Notes: a model not told the origin generated them from the sequence alone. A DNA stretch of 64,000 nt from Faucicola mancuniensis (GCF_046523945.1 NZ_CP171363.1:372001-436000), one strand, 5' to 3'. Shown: positions 1-8,660, counted from the stretch's first letter. Made by a program: numbers and translations.

Positions 1-145
1 CATAAGGGCAGGCAATGTCGTCAAACCCATATAAATTGGGTGGGCGTTCACAGTTTGCCATTGCTGAAATAGGCAAAACTGACGAAACAAAAACGACAAT
101 TGGCATGATGATTTTTTTGATAGCTATTTTGATAGTTTTTGACAT
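1..145 (-). CDS. Secreted protein of unknown function, N-terminal fragment
   Basis: The frame opens at an ATG whose complement is at 143-145 and runs off the left edge, so only about 48 codons are visible. The first ~30 residues form a signal peptide: a lysine-rich start (MSKTIKIAIKK), a hydrophobic stretch and a likely cleavage after PISAMA. The mature part begins NCERPPNLYGFDD and has cysteines at about residues 32 and 46, which suggests an exported protein with disulfides. I do not recognise the family. It is transcribed in the same direction as nusB but lies beyond the nusB terminator, so it probably has its own promoter. Confidence 0.55.
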   Translation of the reverse strand, partial: MSKTIKIAIKKIIMPIVVFVSSVLPISAMANCERPPNLYGFDDIACPY

Positions 146-155
146 ATTTATTCCT

Positions 156-188
156 AAAAAATAAAGGCGTGAAAACGCCCTTATTTAT
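156..188 (-). terminator. Rho-independent terminator after nusB
   Basis: Read on the minus strand, the stem AATAAGGGCGT pairs with ACGCCTTTATT (one G-U) around a TTTC loop and is followed by a T-rich run. It lies 17 bp past the nusB stop codon. Confidence 0.7.
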
Positions 189-204
189 TACCATTAATTA
201 ACTA

Positions 205-738
205 TTATCCCGTTGGTTTTTGAGCTTTTTTCGCATCAGCCTCAACTTCAGGAACTCGCAATTCTTTGGCAAATTTATCCATCACCACATTAATCAGCTT
301 AAACCCATCACTTGAGCCAAAATGCGTATTGAGCTGAATCGCCTCATCAATCACCACTTTATAAGGAATTTCAAAATGATATTTCATCTCATACAGCCCA
401 ATCAACAGCACCGCTTGCTCCACCTTATCAAGGCGAGTCCACGGACGGTCAAGGCTTTGATTAATCTCATCAATCAGCGCATCGCTTTGCTCAATGATTT
501 TGCTCAAAAGCTCATGATAATAGCCCAAATGCACCGTGTGCATGGCGTTTTCTGCACGAGTGTGCGCCTCAATCTCATGCGAAGGGTTTTTTGTCAAAAG
601 CCACTCATACAAGCCCTGCACCGCAAAACGGCGAGCCTTGCGGATAGCCGTCAGACTGGTTTTGTATTTAATCGCTTGCGGTTCGTTGTTTTCGGTTGAG
701 TTTTGCGATTTATTCACTTCTAACATGGCATTACTCAA
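205..738 (-). CDS. nusB: Transcription antitermination factor NusB
   Basis: A 177-residue NusB homologue. NusB with NusE (S10) binds the boxA element of rRNA leaders and supports processive antitermination. The family core starts near residue 30 (ARRFAVQGLYEWLL). The conserved C-terminal part includes LDKVEQAVLLIGLYEM, IPYKVVIDEAIQLNTHFG and the closing helix NVVMDKFAKELR. There is a ~28-residue N-terminal extension and a short alanine/lysine-rich tail, a little longer than the usual ~140-150 residues. Its start overlaps the 3' end of ribH by 8 bp, so the two are translationally coupled. ribH-nusB is a classic gammaproteobacterial order. Confidence 0.93.
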   Translation of the reverse strand: MSNAMLEVNKSQNSTENNEPQAIKYKTSLTAIRKARRFAVQGLYEWLLTKNPSHEIEAHTRAENAMHTVHLGYYHELLSKIIEQSDALIDEINQSLDRPWTRLDKVEQAVLLIGLYEMKYHFEIPYKVVIDEAIQLNTHFGSSDGFKLINVVMDKFAKELRVPEVEADAKKAQKPTG

Positions 739-1234
739 CAGAAATTTGGTTTAACACATTAATCATCTCAAGTGCGGTAATCGCCGCTTCCGAGCCTTTG
801 TTACCTGCTTTTGTGCCAGAGCGTTCAATCGCTTGCTCAATGCTATCAGTCGTCAAAATCGCATTAATCACAGGAATGTCATAATCAAGGCTAACCGCAC
901 CCAAGCCTTTTGCTGACTCGCCTGCGACAAAATCAAAATGCGGTGTACTACCACGAATAACCGCGCCCAAACCGATAATCGCATCAAATTTATCACTCTC
1001 TGCCAAGCGAGCCACCGCCAAAGGCATCTCCCACGCCCCAGGTACACGCACGACCGTGATATTACGCCCCGCCACACCATGACGAATCAGCGTATCAATC
1101 GCACCGTCCACCAGACTTTCTACCACAAAACTGTTAAAACGTGCGACAACCAAGCCGATACGAGCGTTTTCGTTGTGGTGCAATTCACCGTTGATATGAT
1201 TGACTTGAGCCAATTGCTCTTGCACATTTGCCAT
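731..1234 (-). CDS. ribH: 6,7-dimethyl-8-ribityllumazine synthase
   Basis: A 167-residue lumazine synthase, the penultimate enzyme of riboflavin synthesis. It condenses 5-amino-6-ribitylaminouracil with 3,4-dihydroxy-2-butanone 4-phosphate. Family signatures are RIGLVVARFNSFV near residue 25, the substrate loop VPGAWEMP near 64-71, GAVIRGSTPHFDFV near 90-103 with the catalytic-site histidine, and AILTTDS near 125. The product normally assembles into a hollow shell in the cytoplasm. The gene heads the ribH-nusB pair, with a ~300-bp very AT-rich region upstream that it shares with the divergent DMT transporter. Confidence 0.93.
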   Translation of the reverse strand: MANVQEQLAQVNHINGELHHNENARIGLVVARFNSFVVESLVDGAIDTLIRHGVAGRNITVVRVPGAWEMPLAVARLAESDKFDAIIGLGAVIRGSTPHFDFVAGESAKGLGAVSLDYDIPVINAILTTDSIEQAIERSGTKAGNKGSEAAITALEMINVLNQISVE

Positions 1235-1478
1235 AAGATTTACCTTTTAATTGAATTGTAAAATGAAATTGTGAAAAATAATAAAGAAAATTATCATCTA
1301 TAATAACATTTTTTTGCCAAAAAAACTTGTGAAAATGCACGTTCGTTTTGTAAAAAATTAAAAAGAAATATTTTGTTACATTTTTATCATAAAAACAAAC
1401 TTTTATTGAATTTTTAAATAAAATTTTTATTAAAATTTGGAAAAAATTGCCAAAAAATAAATTTTGTGTAAAAAATTC

Positions 1479-1506
1479 TTGAAAATGTAAAATATTTTGT
1501 TACAAT
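1479..1506 (+). promoter_or_regulatory. Predicted sigma-70 promoter of the DMT transporter gene
   Basis: TTGAAA (1479-1484) and TACAAT (1501-1506) are separated by 16 bp, and a good ribosome site (AAGGA, 1522-1526) follows before the ATG at 1531. The rest of 1235-1530 is AT-rich with long A/T runs. I see no gene or riboswitch there. Confidence 0.5.
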
Positions 1507-1530
1507 TTTCCTTTTTTATCTAAGGAACAG

Positions 1531-2385
1531 ATGATGATTTACCTTATCTTAGCGATTTTTTGTAGCGTAAGCGTATCCTTATTATTAAAAATCTTACGCA
1601 AACAACAACTAGACATTCACCAAACCATTTTGCTAGGCTATCCGATTGCCTTGTGTTTAACGTTATTTTTGTTAAAACCTGACTTTGCCACCTTGCCTAA
1701 CACCACACCACTCAGCGTTTTTTTGATGTTGGCGTTGGGCGTTTTGTTGCCAAGCGTGTTTGTCATTTTAGGAAAAGCGATTGAAACATCTGGCGTGATT
1801 TTAACAGACGCTTGCCAACGGCTATCACTGATTTTACCCATTATCGCAAGTGTGGTGATTTTTGGCGAAACGATTGGCGGTCAAAAAACTCTCGGTATTA
1901 TTTTGGCATTTTTGGCGTTAATCGCAATTTTATGGCGAAAAAACAAAACAGCAACTAGGCAAAATTCATCAACTTTTATTTGGTTAATCGGCACTTGGCT
2001 GGGCTATGGCTTGATTGATATTATGTTTAAACAAGTAGCAAAACAAGGCGGTTCATTCCCTGTAACCTTGTCGGTAAGTTTTGCGTTGGCGTTTGTGTTG
2101 TTATTGATTTATTTAATTGTCAAAAAAATTAGTTGGCAAAAGTCGGCTTTAGTCGCAGGATTATTGCTCGGTGTGTTAAATTTTTTCAATATTTTTGCTT
2201 ATATCAAGGCTCATCAAGCGTTATCCGATTCGCCAAGTATCGTGTTTACAGGCATGAATGTGGGTGTGATTGCGGTGGCAAGCGTGGCAGGGTTTTTGAT
2301 GTTTCATGAAAAATTAAGTAAGTTAAATTTTGTGGGAATTGGGCTTGCGATTTTGAGTATTTTAGTGTTGTTTGTGAAATTTTAA
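1531..2385 (+). CDS. EamA/DMT-superfamily membrane transporter
   Basis: A 284-residue, very hydrophobic protein with about ten membrane segments in two repeats. This is the layout of EamA-type (drug/metabolite transporter) permeases. The first repeat ends near residue 135 (GIILAFLALIAILWRKNK), a basic linker follows, and the second ends at the C-terminus (GIGLAILSILVLFVKF). The repeated end-helices GxILAFLALIAIL and GxGLAILSILVLF are typical of the fold. The substrate cannot be inferred. The start at 1531 is supported by AAGGA five bases upstream. It appears monocistronic and diverges from ribH. Confidence 0.8.
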   Translation: MMIYLILAIFCSVSVSLLLKILRKQQLDIHQTILLGYPIALCLTLFLLKPDFATLPNTTPLSVFLMLALGVLLPSVFVILGKAIETSGVILTDACQRLSLILPIIASVVIFGETIGGQKTLGIILAFLALIAILWRKNKTATRQNSSTFIWLIGTWLGYGLIDIMFKQVAKQGGSFPVTLSVSFALAFVLLLIYLIVKKISWQKSALVAGLLLGVLNFFNIFAYIKAHQALSDSPSIVFTGMNVGVIAVASVAGFLMFHEKLSKLNFVGIGLAILSILVLFVKF

Positions 2386-2620
2386 TAACAACCCAACACG
2401 TTAAAAAATTTTTATCATACGCCAACTTTTTACAATAAAACAGCCCAAAATCGTATAAAATTGTCAAATTCTGATATATTTTTTACAAACCCTTTATTTT
2501 TTAACAGAAATTTAAAATTAATACACAATAAAGACAAAATTTACTTGCAAAATCAGCAAAAAAAAGGCAAGCTATGCGGTTGATATTTTATATTTATTAC
2601 TGCGATGATTAAGGAACAAA

Positions 2621-3766
2621 ATGATGAATGATGTAAGCAAAAATTTGATAGTCGGTCTGGTCGGTTGGCGTGGTATGGTCGGTTCTGTATTAATGGAACG
2701 CATGGTTGCCGAAAATGATTTTGACGGTATTACGCCTGTATTTTTTTCAACCAGTAACGCAGGTGGCGATGCCCCTACTTTTGCAAATGTTGCCCCAAGC
2801 AAACTACAAGATGCCAACGACATTAGCGAATTGGCAAAATGCGATGTGATTATCACTTGTCAAGGTGGCGACTACACCAAAGCTGTGCATCAGCCATTGC
2901 GTGATAGCGGTTGGACAGGCTACTGGATTGATGCAGCGAGTACTTTACGTATGACAGACAACAGCATTATCGTGCTTGACCCTGTCAATCGTGGCGTGAT
3001 TGATAAAGCGATTGCAGACGGTCAAAAAGACTTTATCGGCGGTAACTGCACTGTGTCGCTTATGTTAATGGCGATTGGCGAATTGTTCAAACGTGGCTGG
3101 GTAGAATGGGTATCTGCGATGACTTACCAAGCGGCAAGCGGTGCAGGTGCAAACAATATGCGTGAGCTGATTAAAGGAATGGGCTACATTCACGATGGCG
3201 TAAAAGACGAATTGGCAAATCCTGCCAGTGCGATTTTGGACATTGACCGCAAAGTTGCTCAATTACAACGCAGTGATGAATTTCCAAAACAATATTTTGG
3301 TGCACCGCTTGCAGGTAGCGTGATTCCGTACATTGACGTGCAACTTGACAACAACCAATCTAAAGAAGAATGGAAAGGCTTTGTAGAAACCAACAAAATT
3401 TTGGGAAATACAGGCGATGACGTGGTGCAAATTGACGGTATTTGCGTGCGTATCGGTGCAATGCGTTGCCATTCACAAGGTTTAACTATTAAGTTAAAAC
3501 AAAATATTCCTTTAGAACAAATTGAAGAAGCATTAAAAAATAGCGGTAACGAATGGCTAGACGTGGTAGATAATAACAAGCCTGATAGCGTTGAACGCTT
3601 AACACCAGTTGCGGTTACGGGTACGTTAAAAGTTGCCGTTGGTCGTTTACGCAAAATGAATATTGGCGAAGAATACCTAACCGCCTTTACCGTTGGCGAC
3701 CAGTTATTATGGGGTGCGGCAGAACCACTTCGCAGAACGCTTGCCATTATCCGTGGAAAACTATAA
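2621..3766 (+). CDS. asd: Aspartate-semialdehyde dehydrogenase
   Basis: A 381-residue enzyme that reduces L-4-aspartyl phosphate to aspartate semialdehyde with NADPH, the branch point to lysine/diaminopimelate, threonine and methionine. Visible signatures are the Rossmann nucleotide loop GLVGWRGMVGSVL (residues 12-24), the active-site motif GGNCTVSLM with catalytic Cys143, and the substrate-binding histidine in RCHSQGLTIKL. The length and the GWRGMVGSVLMERM start are typical of the gammaproteobacterial form. It stands alone, and dapA, which uses its product, lies 13 kb away. A MITE copy lies 26 bp downstream. Confidence 0.95.
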   Translation: MMNDVSKNLIVGLVGWRGMVGSVLMERMVAENDFDGITPVFFSTSNAGGDAPTFANVAPSKLQDANDISELAKCDVIITCQGGDYTKAVHQPLRDSGWTGYWIDAASTLRMTDNSIIVLDPVNRGVIDKAIADGQKDFIGGNCTVSLMLMAIGELFKRGWVEWVSAMTYQAASGAGANNMRELIKGMGYIHDGVKDELANPASAILDIDRKVAQLQRSDEFPKQYFGAPLAGSVIPYIDVQLDNNQSKEEWKGFVETNKILGNTGDDVVQIDGICVRIGAMRCHSQGLTIKLKQNIPLEQIEEALKNSGNEWLDVVDNNKPDSVERLTPVAVTGTLKVAVGRLRKMNIGEEYLTAFTVGDQLLWGAAEPLRRTLAIIRGKL

Positions 3767-3792
3767 ACTATTGCAAACTATTTTGCATTTGA

Positions 3793-3996
3793 GAACCTGT
3801 ATTCATAACGTTTTTACAATGAAAAATGCGATAAATCGCCAACTTTTCAAGAAAAAAACGTAGACTGATAGTTATTCTATCAGGCAAGTTTTTGACGCAG
3901 AAAAGCAAGATTTAGCCATTTTTCATGCAAAAGCAAATAAATATCTAATTTTAAAATTTGTAAAATGTTACTGCGTAATGTTGTGAATACAGGTTC
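3793..3996 (+). mobile_element. MITE copy 1 (204 bp, TNA-type target duplication TGA)
   Basis: The terminal inverted repeats are GAACCTGTATTCATAACG at the left and the complement of GAACCTGTATTCACAACA at the right. The element is flanked by direct TGA at 3790-3792 and 3997-3999. Its centre holds the perfect palindrome CTGATAG-TTATT-CTATCAG. It encodes no transposase. It shares most of its sequence with copies at 10546, 40318 and 59242. A 3-bp TNA duplication is known for several IS5-family groups, so an IS5-like transposase elsewhere in the genome is the likely mobiliser (inference). It lies in the 430-bp gap between asd and fimV. The remainder of that gap holds only a short palindrome, ACGTCA-TATTT-TGACGT, near 4032-4048. 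Confidence 0.85.
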
Positions 3997-4199
3997 TGAT
4001 TATTTAGCAAAAATTTATTGAACAAAAACAATACGTCATATTTTGACGTGTCGTTCATTAATTAGCAAAAATTAGCAAAGTTTTGTTATTTTATCGTATA
4101 AATTTGCAGTTACAAAACAATTGTACTAGCATTTTATCGCAAGTTTTGCTATAAAGGCACTTATTGTTACATATATTTACTTTCGGCAAGGATTTTGTT

Positions 4200-5615
4200 A
4201 TGTCTTGGCAAAAACGTTCTATTCAACTTATTTTAGGTTTACCATTGTCGTTACCTATCGTAACTTATGCGGTAAACATTGGCGACACTTATGTGCAGTC
4301 GCAACAAAATCAGCCGTTAAATGCGAGCATTAACGTTACAGATATTGACCCTGCTAATTTTTCGGTAAAAATTGCCAATCCAGATGCATATCGTCAACTG
4401 GGTCTTTCTAAAGACAGCGATGTGTCTGTGCGTTTTGAGCCGACCAGTAGCAATGGCGGTAAAATCGTTTTGACGACTAATCAACCTGTGAATGCACCGT
4501 TTACCGATGTTGTGCTTGATATCAATAACAATGGTACAAGCAAAACTTTACCAAAAACGCTGTTAATGCCACTGGATAATGTACAAGCCATCACGACACA
4601 ATCAGAAACAGACTTAATAGATATCAAGCCTAAACCTATCATTGTTGGACAAAACAATCAGGTAGATTTGCCAATTGTGAGCAATCCTGAACCAGAGATT
4701 GTTACTACACAGCCTATTATTGAAACACCTACAACGGTTGAAACACCTGTCGTTAGCACGCAACTCGCCACGACAAACAGCAGTGAACCACTGGCAGAAA
4801 CTGTCCTAAACAATCGAGCGACTGACAATCTGAAAGTAGAAGAAACTCGCCGTGTTTATCCTGCTGGTACTGTGCCACCTGCATTGACCGAACAGCCTTT
4901 AGAAACACTACAAGCAACCACTCAGACACCAACGCAACCAAAATCAGATACAACAAAAGCTGAAGAAGAGCAAACCACCAATACAACCACAACAGACAGT
5001 GGCACGATGGTTTATGTTATTCAGCGTAATGACAATCTTTGGACAATTGCCAATCAATTAGCCAAAAAGAACAACAAAGATGTTAACACAGTCATGAAAG
5101 AAATCATGACAGCCAACCCAAATGCCTTTCCTGATAATGACCCAAGCAAACTTCAAGTCAATATGGAACTTGAAGTACCAAAATATGAAGTCATGCCTTC
5201 ACAACTGGGTGTAAAAGCGGCAACATCTGCCAAAGCAGAAGCCACAAAAAAAACGACAACCAAACAATCAACCAGTAAGAGCTATTCAGCGAGCAAACCA
5301 AAATCAACCAAAACAACCGTTGCTAAAAAACCGACCAGTAGCACTAAAAAAGCCGTAACAACTCGCAAAAAAACTGAAATGCAAATTATTGCACCAAGTC
5401 AAAAAGCTGGCTCAGTACAAGGTGGTAACAAAACTGGCAAAGGCACAAATCCTGCCATTGCACAAGTGCAAAAAAAACGTCAAGCTACAGCTCAAAAAGC
5501 CACCAAGGTAAGCTCTCTAAACCAAAGCTTGGTAGATGCCGAAAAACGTCTAAAATTGCAGAATGACAAACTTGCACAATTGGAAAAACGTTTAAAAGAG
5601 TTGAAGAAAAAATAA
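4200..5615 (+). CDS. fimV: FimV-like protein, N-terminal and LysM half
   Basis: About 471 residues starting at ATG 4200, chosen over the upstream TTG at 4164 because AAGGA lies seven bases before it and a signal peptide follows at once. The first ~100 mature residues match the FimV N-terminal domain (VNIGDTYVQSQQNQPLNASI, then FTDVVLDINNNG). A proline/threonine-rich spacer follows, then a LysM domain near residues 269-325 (MVYVIQRNDNLWTIANQLA), a lysine/serine/threonine-rich stretch and a C-terminal coiled coil (LVDAEKRLKLQNDKLAQLEK). FimV is a polar hub for type IV pili and cell-wall binding. Here the usual membrane anchor and cytoplasmic C-terminal half are in the next ORF, so the normally single gene is split. 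Confidence 0.8.
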   Translation: MSWQKRSIQLILGLPLSLPIVTYAVNIGDTYVQSQQNQPLNASINVTDIDPANFSVKIANPDAYRQLGLSKDSDVSVRFEPTSSNGGKIVLTTNQPVNAPFTDVVLDINNNGTSKTLPKTLLMPLDNVQAITTQSETDLIDIKPKPIIVGQNNQVDLPIVSNPEPEIVTTQPIIETPTTVETPVVSTQLATTNSSEPLAETVLNNRATDNLKVEETRRVYPAGTVPPALTEQPLETLQATTQTPTQPKSDTTKAEEEQTTNTTTTDSGTMVYVIQRNDNLWTIANQLAKKNNKDVNTVMKEIMTANPNAFPDNDPSKLQVNMELEVPKYEVMPSQLGVKAATSAKAEATKKTTTKQSTSKSYSASKPKSTKTTVAKKPTSSTKKAVTTRKKTEMQIIAPSQKAGSVQGGNKTGKGTNPAIAQVQKKRQATAQKATKVSSLNQSLVDAEKRLKLQNDKLAQLEKRLKELKKK

Positions 5616-5660
5616 TTTTCGCAAAATATAGCCCCAATCGGGCAATGTAATCGCTTAATG

Positions 5661-5691
5661 TTGTTTATCATCAATCTATGGTGATAAACAA
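5661..5691 (+). other. Intergenic hairpin between the two fimV halves
   Basis: TTGTTTATCA at 5661-5670 pairs perfectly with TGATAAACAA at 5682-5691. On the plus strand it is followed by A's, not T's, so it is not a standard terminator of the upstream gene. It may stabilise the upstream mRNA or set the expression ratio of the two fimV halves (inference). Confidence 0.4.
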
Positions 5692-5731
5692 AAAAACATG
5701 AAAAACTAAAAATTGATACGAGGAGAAGGGC

Positions 5732-7516
5732 ATGAGTCCAATAATGATTGGGATTGCCGCTGTTGTTGCTATTGTTATTTTAGCAGGTGTATTTTTCTTT
5801 TTAAAAAATAAACAAGGCGGTGCAAGCAATCCACCAGCCATTACCAGCCGCCCAAAAACTTTGGCAGAGCAACAACAAGAGTTAGCTGAAAGACCTGTTG
5901 CACCAACAGCACTTGTCTCTACTGCAGATGATGATTTGCGTACGGCCCAAAGTTTTATTAATCAACAAGATTTTACCAGTGCGAGCAATGTTTTAAAAAA
6001 ATCCATCAAAAACAATCCCACTCGTAGTGATTTATATTTTATGTTATTAAATACTTTTGCTTTGTCAAAAGATTATGATAATTTTAATAAATTTTATCCT
6101 GCGGTGATTGCGTTAGACAATCCTGTTACGACATCTCATGCACAAAGCCTGAAAAAACTAGTTGATGATGAGCTTGCTTTTAATCAGTCCTTGACACAGC
6201 CAGTACCAACAACACCAAATGTTGCACCTATGGCTCAACCTGTTCCTGTTTCTACCGCACCTAGCCATGATGAGCCTTTATCATTTGACTTAGGGTTTGA
6301 TGAACCAGTACCAACACCAAAAACTGCCCCTGCTCAAAATGATGATATGGGTATGAGTTTTGATTTTGATGTGGCAGATACGTCCACAACCAATACCACA
6401 GTAACCCCTAAACCTGCCGAATCTACCGTTATGGATTTAGATGCAGATTTTGACTTTGACGTACTGAGTGAAACGATTGAAGCACCAAAAACTGTTACAC
6501 CTGTTGAAGAGCCTATCGCAGATTTGGGTACAGATTTTGATTTTGATTTGCCAAGCGAAACGGTTGAAGCACCTGCTCCACAGGTTCAAGCACCTGTTGT
6601 TGAAGAGCCATCAATGGATTTGGGTGCTGATTTTGACTTTGATTTGCCAAGCGAAACGGTTGAAACGCCTGCTCCACAAGTGCAAGCACCTGTTGTTGAA
6701 GAACCATCAATGGATTTGGGTGCTGATTTTGACTTTGATTTACCAAGTGAAACGGTTGAAACGCCTGCTCCACAGGTTCAAGCACCTGTTGTTGAAGAGC
6801 CATCAATGGATTTGGGTGCTGATTTTGACTTTGATTTGCCAAGCGAAACGGTTGAAACGCCTGCTCCACAGGTTCAAGCACCTGTTGTTGAAGAGCCTAT
6901 CGCAGATTTAGGCACAGATTTTGACTTTGATTTACCAAGTGAAACGGTTAAAACTCCTGCTCCACAAGTGCAAGCACCTGTTGTTGAAGAACCATCAATG
7001 GATTTGGGTGCTGATTTTGACTTTGATTTACCAAGTGAAACGTTTGAAACACCTGCTTCACAGGTTCAAGCAGCTGTTGTTGAAGAGCCAATCGCAGATT
7101 TAGGCACAGATTTTGACTTTGATTTACCAAGCGAAACGGTTGAAACTCCTGCACCGCAAGTACAAGCCCCTGTGGTTGAAACGTTTGATATTGTAGATAC
7201 ACAATCTGAATTGATTTCAGATGACCTTATCTTTGATGATACCCCTGTTTCACAAACCCCAGAACCTATCGCAAGCGAACCTACACCTGTCGTAACGCCA
7301 GAATCTGCTGTTGTCGGTGGTGGTGTTGCTGGTTTGGTATCTGAATTAGGGAATATTACCGACATTGACAGTACGCAATTAAATATTGAACTTGCTGAAC
7401 AGTATGTTGAGCTTGGCGAGTTTGACAGTGCCAAACGTTTGTTAAATGAAGTACAAAATACCACAAATAGTGAATTTACCAACAAAATTAAGTCATTATT
7501 AGAAAAAATTAGTTAA
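5732..7516 (+). CDS. FimV-like protein, membrane anchor and C-terminal half with acidic repeats
   Basis: 594 residues. A single membrane helix opens the protein (IGIAAVVAIVILAGVFFFL, residues ~6-25). A TPR-like segment follows (RTAQSFINQQDFTSASNVLK, residues ~71-150), then a long acidic region with seven tandem 32-residue repeats and the FimV C-terminal TPR domain (IELAEQYVELGEFDSAKRLL). This is the cytoplasmic half of FimV, which in Pseudomonas helps organise polar signalling and pilus assembly. The start at 5732 has GAGGAGAAGGG just upstream. It lies 116 bp after the LysM half, probably in one transcript. The repeats explain why other frames are open across 6468-7202. Confidence 0.8.
   Translation: MSPIMIGIAAVVAIVILAGVFFFLKNKQGGASNPPAITSRPKTLAEQQQELAERPVAPTALVSTADDDLRTAQSFINQQDFTSASNVLKKSIKNNPTRSDLYFMLLNTFALSKDYDNFNKFYPAVIALDNPVTTSHAQSLKKLVDDELAFNQSLTQPVPTTPNVAPMAQPVPVSTAPSHDEPLSFDLGFDEPVPTPKTAPAQNDDMGMSFDFDVADTSTTNTTVTPKPAESTVMDLDADFDFDVLSETIEAPKTVTPVEEPIADLGTDFDFDLPSETVEAPAPQVQAPVVEEPSMDLGADFDFDLPSETVETPAPQVQAPVVEEPSMDLGADFDFDLPSETVETPAPQVQAPVVEEPSMDLGADFDFDLPSETVETPAPQVQAPVVEEPIADLGTDFDFDLPSETVKTPAPQVQAPVVEEPSMDLGADFDFDLPSETFETPASQVQAAVVEEPIADLGTDFDFDLPSETVETPAPQVQAPVVETFDIVDTQSELISDDLIFDDTPVSQTPEPIASEPTPVVTPESAVVGGGVAGLVSELGNITDIDSTQLNIELAEQYVELGEFDSAKRLLNEVQNTTNSEFTNKIKSLLEKIS
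6509..7180 (+). repeat. Seven tandem 96-bp coding repeats (32 residues each)
   Basis: The unit runs EPxxDLGxDFDFDLPSETV then a proline/glutamine/valine-rich half (APQVQAPVVE). Seven copies run without interruption from 6509 to 7180. Two versions alternate, one with EPIADLGTDF and one with EPSMDLGADF. Their near-identity at DNA level suggests recent expansion or gene conversion. Because 96 is a multiple of three, copy-number change keeps the frame, so this is a likely site of length variation between strains. Confidence 0.95.
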
Positions 7517-7583
7517 TATGTAGTTAAATTAACAAACTTATGTTAAGATAACTTAATATCTAAGTTTTACCAATCGTTTCATC

Positions 7584-7620
7584 AACAGGGCAAAATAAAG
7601 ATTTTGCCCTGTTGTTTTTT
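7584..7620 (+). terminator. Rho-independent terminator after the fimV C-terminal half
   Basis: A perfect 13-bp stem, AACAGGGCAAAAT with ATTTTGCCCTGTT, around an AAAG loop is followed by GTTTTTT. It ends 25 bp before the next start codon. Confidence 0.9.
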
Positions 7621-7644
7621 ACAGGTTATTTCAAGGAAAGTCTT

Positions 7645-8655
7645 ATGCCCAATCAAAATTTTGACAATTTAAATACAGACGTTACCCCAATAGATTTTGA
7701 CTTTGATGAGTTAGAAAATATTGATAAACTATTTAAAAAGCCAAATGATACCAAGACTTTTACCGCTGATACCACTGATAAAATCACATTGCCATCGCAA
7801 TCACTCAACCAAAATCCGATGGTTGCCAATGATAGTGTTTCACCTATCCAAAAAGATTTGGATAATTATTCAAATATTGATAATTCACAAAAAAATTTGG
7901 TATATCAAATACCCAATCACATTTCGGTTGCACCCTTACAAATGCCTGCTAAACAAGCCAATAATGAAACAAGCAACACAGTAACAAACGCCAAAACTGC
8001 TGATACGCTTAACTCCGAGATATCGCCTGCCTCAAAACAAACCACCACAGCAACGATTGCACCAATAGCAGAAACAATCGCACAAACAAAAGCAATCAAC
8101 ACACCGCTAACCTTTGATGGAACCAAACCTGCGATAAGCCAACAAACAACCATCAGCCAACAAAATCAACAAGGCATGGACGAGGCGACAAAACAACTTG
8201 CTGATATGGATACTGACGCAATTTTTGCAACGTCTGCTAATTCAGCTAAAAACCAACTCTATCAACAAAAACGTCGCAATATAAACCCAAAAGCCAAAGC
8301 CCACTATATAGACACAAAACCAACCTTTGGTCGCCGTGTGTTAAATAGCCTGTCTGTTGGGTTTATCTTTGCAATCATTGGTTTGCTTGTGGATTGGGGT
8401 GTGAGCATCACCCAAGCAGTCGCCAATGTATCAGGCGAGACAAATTGGTTCTTTTTGCCATGTTTTGGGATTATTGGGTTGATTTTGGGCTTTTTATTTG
8501 GGGCAAAAGCATTGGACGTGATTTTTGCCAATTTTCGCTCAACTGATGACGACCATACAGGTGATGATGGCTTTGCAATGGGATTGTTTAAAGCCATCGG
8601 GATTGGTCTTGGGGTGGCGATTATCGGTTGGATAATTATGATGATGTTGTTATGA
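7645..8655 (+). CDS. Uncharacterised protein with acidic N-terminus and three C-terminal membrane helices
   Basis: 336 residues from ATG 7645, where AAGGA at 7633-7637 gives good spacing. The frame is open from a TTG at 7612, but that lies inside the terminator. The first ~230 residues are polar and low-complexity, rich in N, T, Q and D. The C-terminal ~110 residues hold three membrane segments (SVGFIFAIIGLLVDWGV, FFLPCFGIIGLILGFLFG, IGIGLGVAIIGWIIMMMLL). The N-terminus carries TPIDFDFDELENIDKLF, which resembles the DFDFD core of the repeats in the preceding FimV half. I do not recognise the family. A link with FimV is only suggested by this motif and by position. Confidence 0.6.
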   Translation: MPNQNFDNLNTDVTPIDFDFDELENIDKLFKKPNDTKTFTADTTDKITLPSQSLNQNPMVANDSVSPIQKDLDNYSNIDNSQKNLVYQIPNHISVAPLQMPAKQANNETSNTVTNAKTADTLNSEISPASKQTTTATIAPIAETIAQTKAINTPLTFDGTKPAISQQTTISQQNQQGMDEATKQLADMDTDAIFATSANSAKNQLYQQKRRNINPKAKAHYIDTKPTFGRRVLNSLSVGFIFAIIGLLVDWGVSITQAVANVSGETNWFFLPCFGIIGLILGFLFGAKALDVIFANFRSTDDDHTGDDGFAMGLFKAIGIGLGVAIIGWIIMMMLL

Positions 8656-8660
8656 TGGCG

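Noticed and set aside
770..780. AAGTGCGGT-like word resembling a Haemophilus DNA uptake sequence
   Set aside because: It occurs essentially once, inside ribH, so it is not an enriched uptake signal here.
1235..1530. Possible riboswitch upstream of ribH
   Set aside because: The stretch is almost pure A/T runs and shows none of the conserved FMN-element sequence.
6509..7180. Direct repeats considered as a CRISPR array
   Set aside because: The units are contiguous, in frame and without spacers, and encode a known protein pattern. No CRISPR array was seen anywhere in the window.
6468..7202. Long open frames on both strands across the fimV repeats
   Set aside because: The 96-bp unit is a multiple of three, so any frame open in one unit stays open in all. 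Their products (leucine/histidine- or glutamine-rich) have no start signals and mirror the real acidic frame.
7612..7644. TTG start for the membrane protein after fimV
   Set aside because: It lies in the stem and T-run of the terminator. ATG 7645 has a proper ribosome site.
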